DNA of 64,000 nucleotides from Phorcus lineatus (GCA_921293015.1 OV121082.1:26177497-26241496), one strand, 5' to 3'. Positions 42,631-54,894 are shown, numbered from the stretch's first letter. Notes: a model not told the origin generated them from the letters alone. A program made the numbers and translations.

Positions 42631-43453
42631 CTCTGCTGGTTTGTTCGAATTGTTATGTTTACATCCTATTTAGAGTAATTTGGAACTGCCAGAACATGAA
42701 ACTTTACACACACCAACAGGGGTTGAAAAATACTCTTGCTGTACGCCCGGATATGGTAAACTTTCAATGTTGGGCAACTAAACTACACAAGTCAACTTTC
42801 CCGATGAAGTAACAAAAATGTTTTGATTTTACTTGCAGTAAAAGTCAACCTACGTAATTTCAATGTCCTTGTCTTTTTACTGTGAAAGTAATCAAAGTTT
42901 TATTATCCCTGTTTACATTATAGACCAGGAAAGGAGTTACTTTCCCTCAATTTGTAAACCAACAGTGACCGAGTATTTTATTTTATAGTAACATGCTAAA
43001 CAAGTGCAAAAGTGCACGTCAAAGTTACCCTATCTATAAGGTTTCAAGACAATACTTAAAGACAACGTCAACAGAAAATGTCAGTGAGGTCACGAATAAA
43101 GCAGATTACAAATACTTTGAAAGTTCAAAGAATAACTAGATTTAGATAATCTTTTTATGAAGGGATTATAAATTTGTTAACTGCAAATGGCTTTCATATT
43201 GGCAAAAAGGGATTGGAACTGCACAAATGTAACTTGTGAATGTGACAGAACCAAAGATGCCCACATGCCAAGATTAAGTAATTGCCAGTGGAAACATATT
43301 GGGCACTAATTATTCACTAGATGAGGTTTGTCAAGCTTACAATAAAATCCTGTACACATTCTACCAAACAAAAAAGTGACAAGTATGTAATCATAAAAGT
43401 CAGTAGAGAAAAATGCAAACATCTAAGTTGGTTGTTATGATAAAAGTGAGCTT
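42631..43453. other. Intergenic stretch, nothing recognised
   Basis: AT-rich sequence without supported genes, RNAs or repeats. Confidence 0.6.
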
Positions 43454-46092
43454 ATTGGGTCATTCTCAAAAAATGGAGTTATTTGGTGGATGCCATAACA
43501 ACAACAAAATCCTTTTCGATTTCAAATTTTTTTGAACAGTTTGAACAAGGTAATCCCTGAAAATAAAAATCCAGATTATGCAATCTTAAACATGTCTGGT
43601 TATATAAATATTTACTTGTTAACATGATGAGTTGAGGATATATGTCAGTGATGTTACCAAAACATTTTTTAGCCTTTCTTGATAACTAATAAATTATTTT
43701 TGTTAATAAATTTACATGAGCCTAGTATCTATGACATACTTTAGGTTGTCTGAAGAAAATCTATAAAAACTTATGAATTTACTTGTGAAATGGGAAACTG
43801 ACAATGTAATGACATACAAATATATGTGTACAAAGTGCAAATGCAATTAAAAAATGCTAAATTAACTTTAGAGTTTTGAGAAAGGTTAACTGGTAATACA
43901 GTAACAGGTGGATTGTGTTTCTGGCTATTATTTCTGTGGAAATAAAAGACTTTGTTAGTTGTAACATCACTGACAAGGAGGGTAACATCACTGACATCAT
44001 GTTGGATAAAAGCTTAATAACGTCATCTGTACTGCCAAAGATGAAATATTGTTTAACTCATTATTTATCTATTGTAAAATGCAAGACAGGTTTAACTTAA
44101 AATATTCATATAAATTGATGTTTTCCGCTGGAAACAAATTTCTATCTTACAAATGGTAACAGCACTGACATAAAGGTAACATCACTGACAAGAAATTTCA
44201 AAAAAAGATTTCTAAAGGGTGCAAGACTGTCAAAGATAGGCACTGATGTATTCTTTCGTTAATTATTTAAAATACCAAATAGCCTAGTGTTAGTTGATTC
44301 ACTTTTTAGGGGTTTTTAATAATAATTTCATACATCAAATATTATTGGTAACATCACTGACAGGAAAGGCAAAATCACTGATATGACATTACTAAAAAAA
44401 ACAAATAAATATGTATTTCTGAACCGGCTTCACTATTTAATATATAATGGTAAAGTTGACATAGTCTGTTGTTAAATAATGTACATACACAGGGCATTTT
44501 TTTTTATCAGATCAACATTTTCTCTTAACAAATGGTAACATCACTGACTGAAAAGGTAACATCACTGACAATGATTATTGTAAATGTTTTTTTCAGAGAT
44601 GTGGTATTGTCATGGGTAAGCCACTGGTGTCATCATTTATTAGACAATGTAAATGCCAAATTGAATAGTGTTAATTGATGGACTTGACTAACATGAACAT
44701 GACATTAAAGAAAATCTTGGCACTTCTCAGGGTTGTTTTCTCTCTGTTGTCCGCATCTTTCCTGTTTATCTGCTGCAATGAGTGCCCTGCTGATGAGAAA
44801 AATGAATTTGTATACATTGGACATACCTATCATATTGTATGTTATTACATTAGATATAATTTGCCTCATCCTTGTCAATTGCAAATTCTTTGCTTGAGTA
44901 TAAAAATATTACCAATATTAATACTATCAATCAAGTTAAAAATAATATTTATTTTACCATTTGCAAATCAAAGTATGTTTGTTCAGTTTTTTTGTTTTAA
45001 TAAATTTCACAAACAATAAAAAAAATTACTGTGTAAAATCATAATAAATATGATGATTAATGTGATTCAATCAAACATATCGTATCAAAACTTATGATGT
45101 ATCAGTGATGTTACTTTTCTATGTCAGTGATGTTACCATAAATAATAAAACACCATGTACCTTTTAAGAATTACCATACACTTCTTTGTTGTATTGTATA
45201 TCAAACTTTGACATATATCACAGAGTAAAACATAGTAATAATGATGAATGATGTGTTTCAATCAAACATATTATATCATGATTTATGAGTTATCAGTGAT
45301 GTTTCTTTTTTTTGTCAGTGATGTTACTTTTTTAATGGTAACATCACTGACGGTAACATCACTGACAAATTTCAAGTGAAGGGGTCAGTATGAACAATGA
45401 TTACTCCAAAAACAGCAGGAGAGAAAAAACAAATGCTGGAGATTCATAAAGGCAACTTACAGATTTGACCAAAGTGTTAAAAGAATAAAATACATTACAG
45501 AAACCTTGGTAACATCACTTACAATAAAAAGTCCTACTCGTTAAGTGTACTCACCTTCTATATATCTGCTGAGCTCAATTTCATGTTGACACAACTAAGT
45601 CCACATGCATCATTTAGAACAAGAAGTGCTTGAAAAGGAGACATCATTATTTCCTCTTCATCATAGAGAGACAACTCTTGGATTCATCAAAATTGTACAT
45701 GGTAACATCACTGACACAAATCTGTGTTACCATGTTCTTTTTCATATATTTTGATAAGAACCTACTGAACATATATGAAATACTTTTTTTTGCATTAATG
45801 AGTAAATCCTTTCAGACTTCACCCACAACATCTGCCTTTTTTTCATGTAGGGTATTATATATATAGATGTAAATAGTGACCTATGACCATTGTTAGTTAC
45901 GTAACGTGCATAATATCATATTTTTATAGATATTAAAAACACCAATATTGAAGAGATTAAAGAGTTTGTTGTTCTACTCTTTGCAAACATGAGAGATACA
46001 CCTGGAGAAATCACAAATGGGGTAAAAAAATCATCAAATTGTAAAAATAATTCTGTTAGCGTAATTGCTCCATTTTTTTAGAATGACCCAAT
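43454..46092. mobile_element. 2.6-kb inverted-repeat element studded with GGTAACATCACTGACA
   Basis: The ends are inverted: ATTGGGTCATTCTCAAAAAA at 43454 and its near complement ending CTAGA-free AGAATGACCCAAT at 46092, about 25 bp. Inside, the 16-bp motif GGTAACATCACTGACA or a close variant occurs about 17 times in both orientations: reverse at 43643, 45101, 45122, 45292 and 45313; forward at 43961, 43981, 44155, 44175, 44347, 44534, 44555, 45337, 45352, 45508 and 45701. No transposase-like ORF is visible. No target duplication was found. Confidence 0.7.
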
Positions 46093-46370
46093 CATATTAT
46101 TATTAAAGTGGGATAACAATCATGTAAATATTAAATTTGGCTGACAATCATGCTGATATTAAAGTGGGCTAAAATCATGCTGACATTCAAAGGGTCTGCG
46201 ATCTTGTTGATATTAAAGTGGGCTAACAATCATGTAATGATAAAAGTGGGCTGACAATCATGCTAATGTTACATTTAAGTTTAATGACAATCACCTTAAC
46301 ATTAAAGTCGGCTAACAATCATGTAATCATTAAAGGTTGGCTGACATTCATGTTAACATAAAAGTAAACT
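46093..46370. repeat. Degenerate ~33-bp tandem repeat
   Basis: Units resemble ATTAAAGTGGGCTAACAATC, then ATGCTGAT; about eight are discernible. The array begins immediately next to the right end of the 43454 element. Confidence 0.75.
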
Positions 46371-46651
46371 GCAATTTATGCAAAAATACAAGATGTTTGT
46401 TACAAACTTGTGCATCTATATGCATTGATAAACATGATGCACATTAATGACCAAACAAGAGGTTTGTTGATCTTGCTTGCTTCCATACAAATCATGTCAA
46501 AACTTGATTGCTCTACTGTGAAACTGGCTTGGTACCATACAAAATATCAAAACATACCTCTTAAAGATACTAATAAAAATAAGGGAATAAAACTCAAAGA
46601 ACCCACACAATATGACTCAAAACCTTTCAAGGAACACATACAAAAATAGCA

Positions 46652-47101
46652 ATTACCAGAGGCGTAACTACCTTGTAGCACAAAAAGCATGTGCTTAGTA
46701 TTAGTATATGACATTTACGTTTCTTGAATAAATGTGTATGCTGGCAACACTGGACTTCGCAAAAGAGGATCTCTATCCTAATATCCATGTTACTGTCAGA
46801 ACTCTTGTGACAATGCCAGTATCTTCTTCAAATGCCGATTGCTCCTTTAACGCAAAGAGACGTGTTGCAACGTATCTTATATCGGCAATGGTAACGGCCG
46901 GCTAAATGCGCTCGGGTCGTCGGATCATTAGACGTTTCAATAATTAATTGTAGTGACAAATCGTTCATTGCGTTATTCTTACCATAGCTAATTTTGATGG
47001 AATCTTTACATTCAATTGGTATGATGTTTTAGTGGGTTTGGTTTATCACAGCCTTAAGTTATGTTTACAACTGAAAATTTCCTAGTTACGCACCTGATTA
47101 C
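46652..47101. mobile_element. 440-bp hAT-like MITE with ATTAC target duplication
   Basis: The element 46657-47096 starts CAGAGGCGTAACTACC and ends TAGTTACGCACCTG, short inverted repeats of hAT style (CAGNGGCG). ATTAC flanks both sides (46652-46656 and 47097-47101). It has no coding capacity. hAT elements usually make 8-bp duplications; only 5 bp match here. Confidence 0.6.
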
Positions 47102-47209
47102 CTTTCAAGCAACCCATGCAAAATGAGCAATAAACTTTCAAAGAGTGAATGAGTAACATGTTTTCAACCTTTCATGGAACCCCCAAACAAATTAGCAATT
47201 ACCTCTAAA

Positions 47210-47695
47210 AGAAATATGCATACTATACAAATGGTTTATAAAAACTGCTAACAATCCGTGTATTCTATAAATGGTTTGTCAAGAGCTGCTAACAATCCGT
47301 GTATTCTACAAATGGTTTGTCAAAACTGCTAACAATCAGTATATCCTAAAAATGGTTTGTCAAAACTGCTAACAATCCGTGTTTTCTACAAATGGTTTGT
47401 CAAAACTGCTAACAATCCGTGTTTTCTACAAATGGTTTGTCAAAACTGCTAACAATCCGTGTTTTCTACAAATGTGTTGTCAAAACTGCTAACAATCCGT
47501 GTTTTCTACAAATGGTTTGTCAAAACTCTACCGATCAGTATATCAAAAAAATGGTTTGTCAAAAATGCTAACCATCAGTGTATCGTACAAATGGTTTGTC
47601 AATTCAAATCTTTATTAACCTTTAGCTTTACAGCTGATCAGCGGTTATAAATCAAGTCAAACTTCTAATCATCAGTGTATCCTGTAAATGGTTTG
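47210..47695. repeat. ~40-bp tandem repeat, ~11 units
   Basis: The units read AATGGTTTGTCAAAACTGCT, then AACAATCCGTGTTTTCTACA, diverging towards both ends. Confidence 0.9.
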
Positions 47696-47928
47696 TGTAA
47701 ACTGCTTCTCCGTGTCTGGACCATATTGTAGTGAATGACTTTTGAGTGATAGGTGTTAGAAAGATTTGTTAGATAGAACTTATCGTTCAACTAACAACTG
47801 TTTTAACATGCCCACATTGAAAGTTAAAAGTTAAGGGCGCTATTTATGAAATCCATAAAAAGAAAATCCTTGCAAACAAGCAAGATAACTTTAACTTTTA
47901 ACGTTTTGGTGCTTTGAAGGCCCTTATT

Positions 47929-47930
<2 letters not shown>

Positions 47931-48007
<77 letters not shown>
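47931..48007. repeat. (AT)n-(AG)n microsatellite
   Basis: About 58 bp of AT dinucleotides followed by about 18 bp of AG. Confidence 0.97.
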
Positions 48008-48126
48008 ATCTTACCCAAGAGTTTTCTATAATAAAATATATCAACACGAGTTGATAAAAGTTACAAATATCCTAGGCTTGATATATTTGATATCAGGGCC
48101 CTTTTAGGGTGATATTCTATTTATCA
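48005..48126. mobile_element. Palindromic ~120-bp element, copy 1
   Basis: GAATCTTACCCAAGAG at the start and a TGATATTCTATTTATC end, with ATATATCAACACGAGTTGATA inside, fold on themselves. It is related to 59813-59946. Confidence 0.6.
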
Positions 48127-48330
48127 TATTTTTATTAAAAATTATTTCTTCCACGAATATGTACATTTCTGAAAGTTGCACTACCCTAATACTCCCAGTG
48201 CGGCGATGTCATAGCATTGTGACATCGTCATGTTTATGATGTCATGTCATTACTTTATGCTATAAAACAATTGTGATGAAATGTACTTGATGGTAGAAGC
48301 TTGGGCATAGTTCAAAATCAAAATCATTGT
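48127..48330. repeat. Dispersed block shared with 59575-59700
   Basis: Both blocks contain a GATGTCATAG or GACGTCATAG stretch followed by ATTGTGA, ATTACTT, then AAAACAATTGTGATG and a TGTTCAAAATC or AGTTCAAAATC stretch. The palindromic element sits beside each, so both may be parts of one family. Confidence 0.5.
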
Positions 48331-48844
48331 CAAAACGATATATCTTAGGAGATACTGTATGATCTCCACAAGCGATGTCTCCCGTGGAACACAATTTTGG
48401 TTGATAATTCATCTGTGGAGAAGTACCAAAATTTGAAAAGGCATTTATATACACTTGATCAAAGGTCAAGGTCACAGCAGAACGAGGATTAATGCACTTT
48501 TGCAAAAATGCTTTATTCTGATTATCAACAATTTTTAATCAATACATGATTGTTAAATTCACTGAAAAATGATCGTTAATTGTGGACCTTGAGTGTAAAG
48601 GGTCAAGGTCATGTGATATCGGTTATTGCCATATACACCTTTTGATAAAATTTTAAACAAGAAATATGTACTGAGAACTCTTACTAACCATTTATTGATT
48701 ATATCCAATGTAATTCCTTTATACGTGATCCTCTTGATACAACCCTACAGTTTCAGCAAAGTTATTGATTTACAAATAGGGTTGGTATTTTGGTGAGAGA
48801 GTATGTAGTGCAGATGAACTTGAGCCCGTGCAGTAAGTCATGTA

Positions 48845-48990
48845 GTCCTGCTTCATGACTGTGTATATAAAGTCCAGTCTAGGTCCACATTTAGCAAGTC
48901 TGAATACACAAAATTAGGAGCCCAAAGAAAAAAATATTATGGATGAAGGAACATTTTAATTATTAAAATTTTTCATAGACTAAAGTCATG
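48845..48990 (+). mobile_element. Short derivative of a LINE-associated sequence
   Basis: It joins GTGTATATAAAG, CAGTCTAGGTCCACATTTAG and AATTAGGAGCCCAAAGAAAA directly. In the LINE at 55945-59520 the same blocks are separated by about 1.1 kb. It looks like an internal deletion derivative of that family. Confidence 0.55.
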
Positions 48991-50860
48991 TAATGGCTGT
49001 GCTATAAGAGACGGAATTTAGTGCAACAGGCACTTGAGATTCACGACGGGACTGCCGTTGCGCGCCCCGGTTACCTTAAACTATGGATCATTCTATGGAA
49101 GCAGACGTTCAGGCCTCTGCTCCTTCCAAACACTCGTTTCCAACTATACTAAAGACCAAACCGAAGGCGATTATTTCCAATCTATTCAACTGCTTCGTGG
49201 CTATATGGATGCTGACCTTTCAACTTTAAAGCGGGAATTCATCAATGAATTCATCAATGGTAGAAATTGCCTTGAACTAGTTCAAGTGATTTGAGTGGTC
49301 AGTGAATGATATGCAAGAAAGAAAACGTGAATGGCAGGTGCGCTCTGAGTAAAGACATGACATGATGAGATGGGGTGATCAGTGGCCTAGCTGCTACCTC
49401 CTCACACTCGCTCCGTCCTACTGCTGTCAGTCCGATCTTGAGCAGGTGATAACAGATGCAAGCATGTACCTTGAAGTACAGGTCATTGACAGACATACCA
49501 TTCAGTAAAGCTTCATTTAGACTAAAGTATTTCATGTAGACTTGTCAAGACACGGATGATGGTGTGTTGATCACATCATCTTTATCATCATCTCTCGTTT
49601 AGTACTAACAAAAAAGTATTCTCTTCGGTGTTGTACATGAGTAAAGACATACAGTATAATAACATGTACAACAAGATAACTGCATGCATTGAATATAAGT
49701 ATCAAATTGGTTACAAACAGTCCAAATGAACTTAGAAAGCGTTTTGTGAGTTGACTTTTAGTTGTGAAAAGTTTACGAAACTATAACACATTAGGCCAGG
49801 ACAAATGATCTACGTATATCTGCGCAGTAGTGACATTTAAATACACGATGAAATTCAGCTCTAATCAAATGTGAATCACATGAATTACAGAATCTCTCTT
49901 CTCTTCCGATATTTGCTATCTGCCAGTTTCTATTGGTAGTTTGCAAGTTCTAGATTAAAACATTGATTAGAGATCACTTCTGATAAGAGTCGGTATAATT
50001 ATGAAGAGCAATTCAGAATTTTATGATAACCTCCTTTAGAAGAGTTGTCCATATCGCTCGTCCGTTATTATGAAAATGATATTTTAAGATATTATCTACG
50101 TTAGAAATGATCCACGAGTTTTAACAATGATGAGAATGATCATAAACATTCGGAATACCGCTCTTACGGAGAATGTGTTTAATATGACTTACCAAGGTAT
50201 AATGATAGAGCGTTTTCTTTGCATTTGTAATGTATTGATTGTAAAATGTTACTAATGTTTTGGTTGTGAAAATATCAATTTACCCCAGTGTGAGACATCT
50301 TGTTTAAAATTTGAAGCTGGATAGGTTCTCTACCGAGTTCCTCATACACAATAACGTTTGGCGTATTAAACCGTAAACCAGTAGCGAATTTAAAGAGCCA
50401 CTCCGTGATTTTCATAACATATTATTTACCTTTGATAAGAACCTCAATGTCGTATGTGGTGATATAAAATCAAAACATCTTAACTTTTCAAGTCCAAAAG
50501 ACATATGTATGACAAATACTGGTTTTCCATGAACAGCCTTATAAATGCACAGAGGTGTAGATATTACGTCCAATATACATTGATACTAGTTATATAACCT
50601 AACAATTAACGCTATCAACTTCTAACTGCCCTCCTGGCTGTTTTAGATAAGTCTCCAAAATTACGTTTGACTATTTGACGCGCGCTACTGTCCGGTTTTC
50701 GATCATGATAGCGACGTTCTACCTTCATATTGTCACTGTAAAAAAACAAAAAGGTTTAAAATGTATCTTTATGGCAAGAGTCGATACTTCGCGATCAAAT
50801 GACACCATTGATTAAGTTTGGCATATACGACTCCAACAACTCACGAAGTGGCTCTTTAAG
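48991..50860. other. Intergenic stretch, no supported gene
   Basis: An 86-aa ORF at 49034-49294 (ends LELVQVI) has no motif I recognise and no codon or splice support. Otherwise nothing was recognised. Confidence 0.5.
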
Positions 50861-51384
50861 AAATTTTAGATAGGAACTTTTTCTGTTATTTCAGTGTCCA
50901 CATATTCCCATATCTCGCATCCGTAAAACAAAACTGGTGCAACTAATCTGTCAAATGCAGAAAGAGGTAGTTGTAGTCTCAGTTTGATATTTATAGCACG
51001 TTTCAATAATGCTGTTGATGCCTTCATACCAAGAAAAGCATGATAATTAACAGAGAAATTCATATGTCCATTTCTATGTAGCATAGTTCCTAGGTAATTG
51101 TCAGTGATTGTCCTTCGATTTTGTTATCATATAGTGAGAAAGTTTTCTGTGAAAATACCTGCCGGTCCGGAACCGATTATAATTATCCTTGTCTTGTTAA
51201 TATTTTCTATCGTTCACAATATTCAGCAAACAAATTCAGAGAATTGTGTAGGTCATCATGGGTTTCTGTAAGAACAGAATCGTCTGCATAGTGTAGGACC
51301 AGAGGTTTGAAATAAATAATAAAATCATCGTTGTTTCTAATTTATGGAAGCGCATTACTGCCAGAAGTGATAGCGCAATCTAAT

Positions 51385-51560
51385 TAGACATTAGTTTCAT
51401 CTAATACTAAAAAAAATTTCAATAAAATTATTTGTATACACCATCTAAACAGATGAGTTTTGTCTAATTAGATTATACTGTTATGTAATTAGATGAAACT
51501 ACCATATAATTAGACGAAACTATCATATAATTAGATGAAACTATCATATAATTAGAGGTG
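51385..51560. repeat. Short ~24-bp tandem repeat next to the SINE
   Basis: Units of ATAATTAGATGAAACTATCAT occur about four times and run into the SINE tail. Confidence 0.8.
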
Positions 51561-51885
51561 AGGTGAATTTGGGTTTAACGCCGCTTTCAAGAGTATTTTA
51601 CTTAAATCGCGGCTGCTAGTATTATTGCAGGGAGAAAGCCCGCAACACCTTTGTGGCTATGCATTGCGATGAAACGAGCATCGGCTCGAACTATAGCGAA
51701 CAACGCGCTGAAATTCAATTTTAGTGTAGCATCGCACCCAAAACTTACTGCGTGTAGAACAGTTATCTACTGCAGACAAAGTTGTTGAGCCCCCAGCGGG
51801 ATTCGTACCACAAACCTCTTGATCCGAAGCCGAACGCCAGTATCCCGCCAGTAATTTCTCTTTGATACCAATTTGTTTTATATTG
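51555..51885 (-). mobile_element. tRNA-like SINE, near full length
   Basis: On the minus strand it begins near 51850 with GGCGGGATACTGGCGTTCGG and GGTACGAATCCCGC, which resemble Pol III A and B boxes. It continues through TGCAATGCATAGCCACAA and AATAATACTAGCAGCCGCG to a GTTAAACCC and TTCACCTCACC tail. Related copies lie at 39470 and 1692. Confidence 0.8.
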
Positions 51886-52755
51886 GTCCACAATCCAATT
51901 GTCCAGACTTTATCAAATGATTAAGAAAATTCTACAAAGTAATAAAAGAGTTCTTTTTAGTGCTTCTTCAATCTGTGGATCAAATTATGAATTATGAATA
52001 CATTATCAGTTAAAAAACCTTTACTGACACCGGTTATATGTGATATAATACCATTACCATGGAAAAACTTCATTGAGGATAGTAATAAATAGCTTGCCAA
52101 AGCAGCTAAAAACAGATATCGGTCTTTTGGAGGCAGGATCCATACGATCTCCTGATTTCTTGTAGATAGGTTTTATTGTTTATTGTGAGTTATTCCAGTT
52201 TGTATTACAGCGTTGAAATATTCCTCATAAAAAGGCAGTAGATTTGGTAAGGCTGAAAATAAGAACTCATTCAAAATCAAATCTAAACCAGGTGTCGTGT
52301 TTTTCTTTAATTTCTGGTGAGCAAAAACTATTTCATTTGAAGTTATGTCTTCATTGTGTACTCTAACATCATTATTTTTCGGGTCCTTTATTCCATTTAA
52401 GTCCGCATCACCATCAATTTTGCTTTCATTTAAGTTTTTGAAATGACCTTAAACATCATCTAAAGGGATTGGGTTATATTGTCTTTCTGTTTATCTTTAA
52501 GTTGTCAGTCTCCGATAGTGTTTAGGTGACGATTGCTTGTCTTTCCTTAACAGCTGGCTTCTTATAAAATCATTTTCCTTTTTTATATAACTATTCATGG
52601 TTGTCTTATAATCCTTACTTGCTTATAGGCAAAGAGTTTTATTTGTCTGTTTTTTTCTTTTGCATTCATCAGTGAGTGTCTTGGAGATTACACGAAAATC
52701 CCGTTGAGAAATGATAGTATGTTTTTGTTTAAACATCATTATTTATACTCACCGT

Positions 52756-52894
52756 CGATAGTTAACAATATGCCCGATTATCCTAATCTGTCTAATTCCG
52801 ACAATCCTTACACAGAGTAAAGACAGAGTTATCGCTGCTCTAGCCTGCATCGAATACTCGCCACCAGGTGGCTAACCCCACGTCATCATTGCTT
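52756..52894. repeat. Inverted terminal repeat of the DIRS-like element (element 3' side)
   Basis: Starts CGATAGTTAACAATATGCCC and ends CGTCATCATTGCTT; exact inverse of 55577-55715. Confidence 0.9.
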
Positions 52895-52949
52895 CTTCTG
52901 ACGGGCAGAGAAACCGATCGTACAGAGGGGAGGCCGGGTGGGAGCTAAC

Positions 52950-53044
52950 GATTGTTAACTATCGACGGTGAGTATAAATAATGATGTTTAAACAAAAACA
53001 TACTATTATTTAATATACTCTCCTCGATAGTTAACAATATGCCC
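52950..53044. repeat. Internal complementary region of the DIRS-like element
   Basis: The first part (to about 53005) is the complement of 52717-52770. The second part (CTCCTCGATAGTTAACAAT and neighbours) is the complement of 55690-55736. The junction between them predicts how the ends would be joined in a circle. Confidence 0.85.
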
Positions 53045-53274
53045 GAATCCCACAGACGGAGGTGGGTACGAGCGGCCAAGCGATAACCACTCTCTCTTTA
53101 CACAAGAACACTGGGGACCTGTAAGATGACACTCCGCGTGAACCCCTAGGGGACGGAGTGGTCAGCCTTGACCCATCCTCGCTGTGCGAGGGGGTCCGCA
53201 ACCAAGGTCGCCAACTAAAATACAAAAGACAACAAACAACCAACTAAGATCAATCTCGGGTTTATTCGAATTAG

Positions 53275-54894
53275 TTAACGAGTAGGAGGGTGACTCCTGC
53301 GCTGAGGAGCCGAAGGAACTCGCTGCTGGGCGTACACCTGTGCGCCCAGTCGGTTGATCCCCTCCAAATCCTCGTTGGAGATGTCCCGGAGGTAGTGGTT
53401 GGCGAACACCAAGCCTGACTTCCAGAAGCAGCCAGCCATGATGTCCGCCACCGCCAAGTTGCTGTGGAGGGCCATCGTCGCTGAGATGGCCCTGATCTCG
53501 TGCGGATTTGCCCTCGCTGGAGGGTCAAGGTCCGCTGCTTTGTAGGCGTCTAGGACCGCTGAGCGGAGGTAGACGCCCAGTTGTCTTTTATCAATTTCCC
53601 GGACACTGGTCTGGGAATGTGGGATGAAGAGTCTCCTTCTCCCTTGACGCAGTGTCCGGGTTTTCTCGGCATAGATCCGTAGCGCGCGTACCGGACAGAG
53701 GAGACGATTCTCCTCGTCTGTCGGATCTACGCTCCCGGAAATGGACGGTAACGAGAAGGTTCTACCCCTCTCGTCCGCGGTTTGGTTTTTGCAGATAAAC
53801 TCAGGCGCCAGTCCCAGAGTAGCCGACCCCCCATCCCTCACATCAAAACGCAAAAGGTCCGCCTGGAGAGCATGTAGCTCTGAAATCCTGGCTGCGGACC
53901 CCATTGCGACCAAAAAGGCGGTTTTGATGGTGAGACGGAGGACGGTTGTCTCCGTCAAGGGTTCATAGTGGTCGGACTTTTCCAACCTGGCCACCCTAGT
54001 CGAAGAAGGTTCTTCCTCCAACTCCTGAACGCTTACCTGACACCAATCAGCGATGGCAGTCAGGCGGTCCTTTAGATCGGGAGCGTCGTTCGCCGTGGTC
54101 ACAGCCGTGACAGGCGGTGGGGGAGTCACGTTCCCCCGCCCAGGCGTTCCTTCATCCTGGCCTCGATCAGGAGTTGGGGAAGAGTCATGATCCGAGGGGG
54201 TGGCGGCGGGAGAAACGACCACCACCCTCCTCCTCTTAGGAGAGGACGGCGCCTCAGGGGAGGGCGGGGATGAAGTAGTCCCCTCCTCGACCCTGGGCCG
54301 CTCACGTTCTCTGGACTCGAACATGGATACGACCAGATCCTTCACTGAGGACATGATATCGTCCGTCAGCTTCTTCTGGTCGAAGGCAACTGGGGAAGCG
54401 GGTCTCGACCTCTTCCTCTTCTTATGTTTCCTCTTCCTCCTGGCGGCCCGGCGGCCCGGGGAAGAGGCAGTGTCAGGGGAGGATCTCCTTCCAGGAGATC
54501 GCTCTACCCCGCTAGAGGGAGGAGAGGCGGCCGGCGCATCCTCAACCGGCGACACGATCTTATCGGACCCGCCGCCTGTCTCCGACAGGTCAAATTCCGC
54601 GGCGTCCTCCGAAATGACCAGATCTGAGTTTTGCGCGCCATCCGCGCCCTTGGTGGCGGTGGCTGAGGAGGACGCAGAAGGCCGCCTAGTGGATCTGAGT
54701 CTCTGCTGAGACTCCGACTTCTTTACCGCGGCGCGGTACTCTCTGTGCTCCGCCGGGGAAAGGTGTTCACATTCCCTGCACCTGTCCGACTCGGCGCAGA
54801 GATTCCGACACAGGCGGCAGAGAGAGTGAGGGTCGAAGCGCGCCGACTTCCTGGACCCACACCCTCCACAAAACCCTGAGAAGGGGTTGGACAT
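53275..54894 (-). CDS. Gag-like/DIRS-type tyrosine recombinase fusion, 539 aa
   Basis: Residues 1-45 carry Cys pairs (FCGGCG, CRLCRNLC, CREC) of a zinc-binding Gag-like domain. Residues 60-270 are Ser/Pro-rich and charged, with a basic RRKRKHKKRKRSR stretch near 152-164. Residues 310-520 are a tyrosine recombinase catalytic domain: R336 (SAARISEL), possible K369, H465 and R468 (HEIR), W491 (FWKS) and Y501 (NHYLRD), the DIRS arrangement. The N-terminal DNA-binding half of a usual DIRS recombinase, and all of the reverse transcriptase, RNase H and methyltransferase-like regions, are absent. The frame is unbroken, unlike nearby relics. It could cut and rejoin the element ends. A C-run lies just upstream of the start on this strand. 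Confidence 0.85.
   Translation of the reverse strand: MSNPFSGFCGGCGSRKSARFDPHSLCRLCRNLCAESDRCRECEHLSPAEHREYRAAVKKSESQQRLRSTRRPSASSSATATKGADGAQNSDLVISEDAAEFDLSETGGGSDKIVSPVEDAPAASPPSSGVERSPGRRSSPDTASSPGRRAARRKRKHKKRKRSRPASPVAFDQKKLTDDIMSSVKDLVVSMFESRERERPRVEEGTTSSPPSPEAPSSPKRRRVVVVSPAATPSDHDSSPTPDRGQDEGTPGRGNVTPPPPVTAVTTANDAPDLKDRLTAIADWCQVSVQELEEEPSSTRVARLEKSDHYEPLTETTVLRLTIKTAFLVAMGSAARISELHALQADLLRFDVRDGGSATLGLAPEFICKNQTADERGRTFSLPSISGSVDPTDEENRLLCPVRALRIYAEKTRTLRQGRRRLFIPHSQTSVREIDKRQLGVYLRSAVLDAYKAADLDPPARANPHEIRAISATMALHSNLAVADIMAGCFWKSGLVFANHYLRDISNEDLEGINRLGAQVYAQQRVPSAPQRRSHPPTR

Larger units (their letters stand above)
50866..52680 (-). pseudogene. Decayed LINE reverse transcriptase, minus strand
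   Basis: Reading the minus strand, fragments of a LINE RT appear in order. First are KLKKNTTPGLD and LLPFYEEYFNAVIQTG (about 52310-52190) and GDRMDP with FSCFGKLFITILNEVF (about 52150-52060). Then come YADDSVLTETHDDLHNSLNL (about 51295-51225) and FDRLVAPVLFYGCEIW (about 50965-50905). The frame is broken repeatedly and the body is interrupted by the SINE at 51555-51885. The DIRS-like element at 52717 sits just beyond, perhaps inside the same LINE. Confidence 0.8.

Noticed and set aside
49034-49294. 86-aa ORF as a host gene
   Set aside because: No recognised domain, no splice support, and it adjoins LINE-related debris.
51820-51850. Possible tRNA gene from the B-box-like GGTACGAATCC
   Set aside because: It is the head of a SINE; no complete cloverleaf with acceptor and anticodon arms could be drawn.
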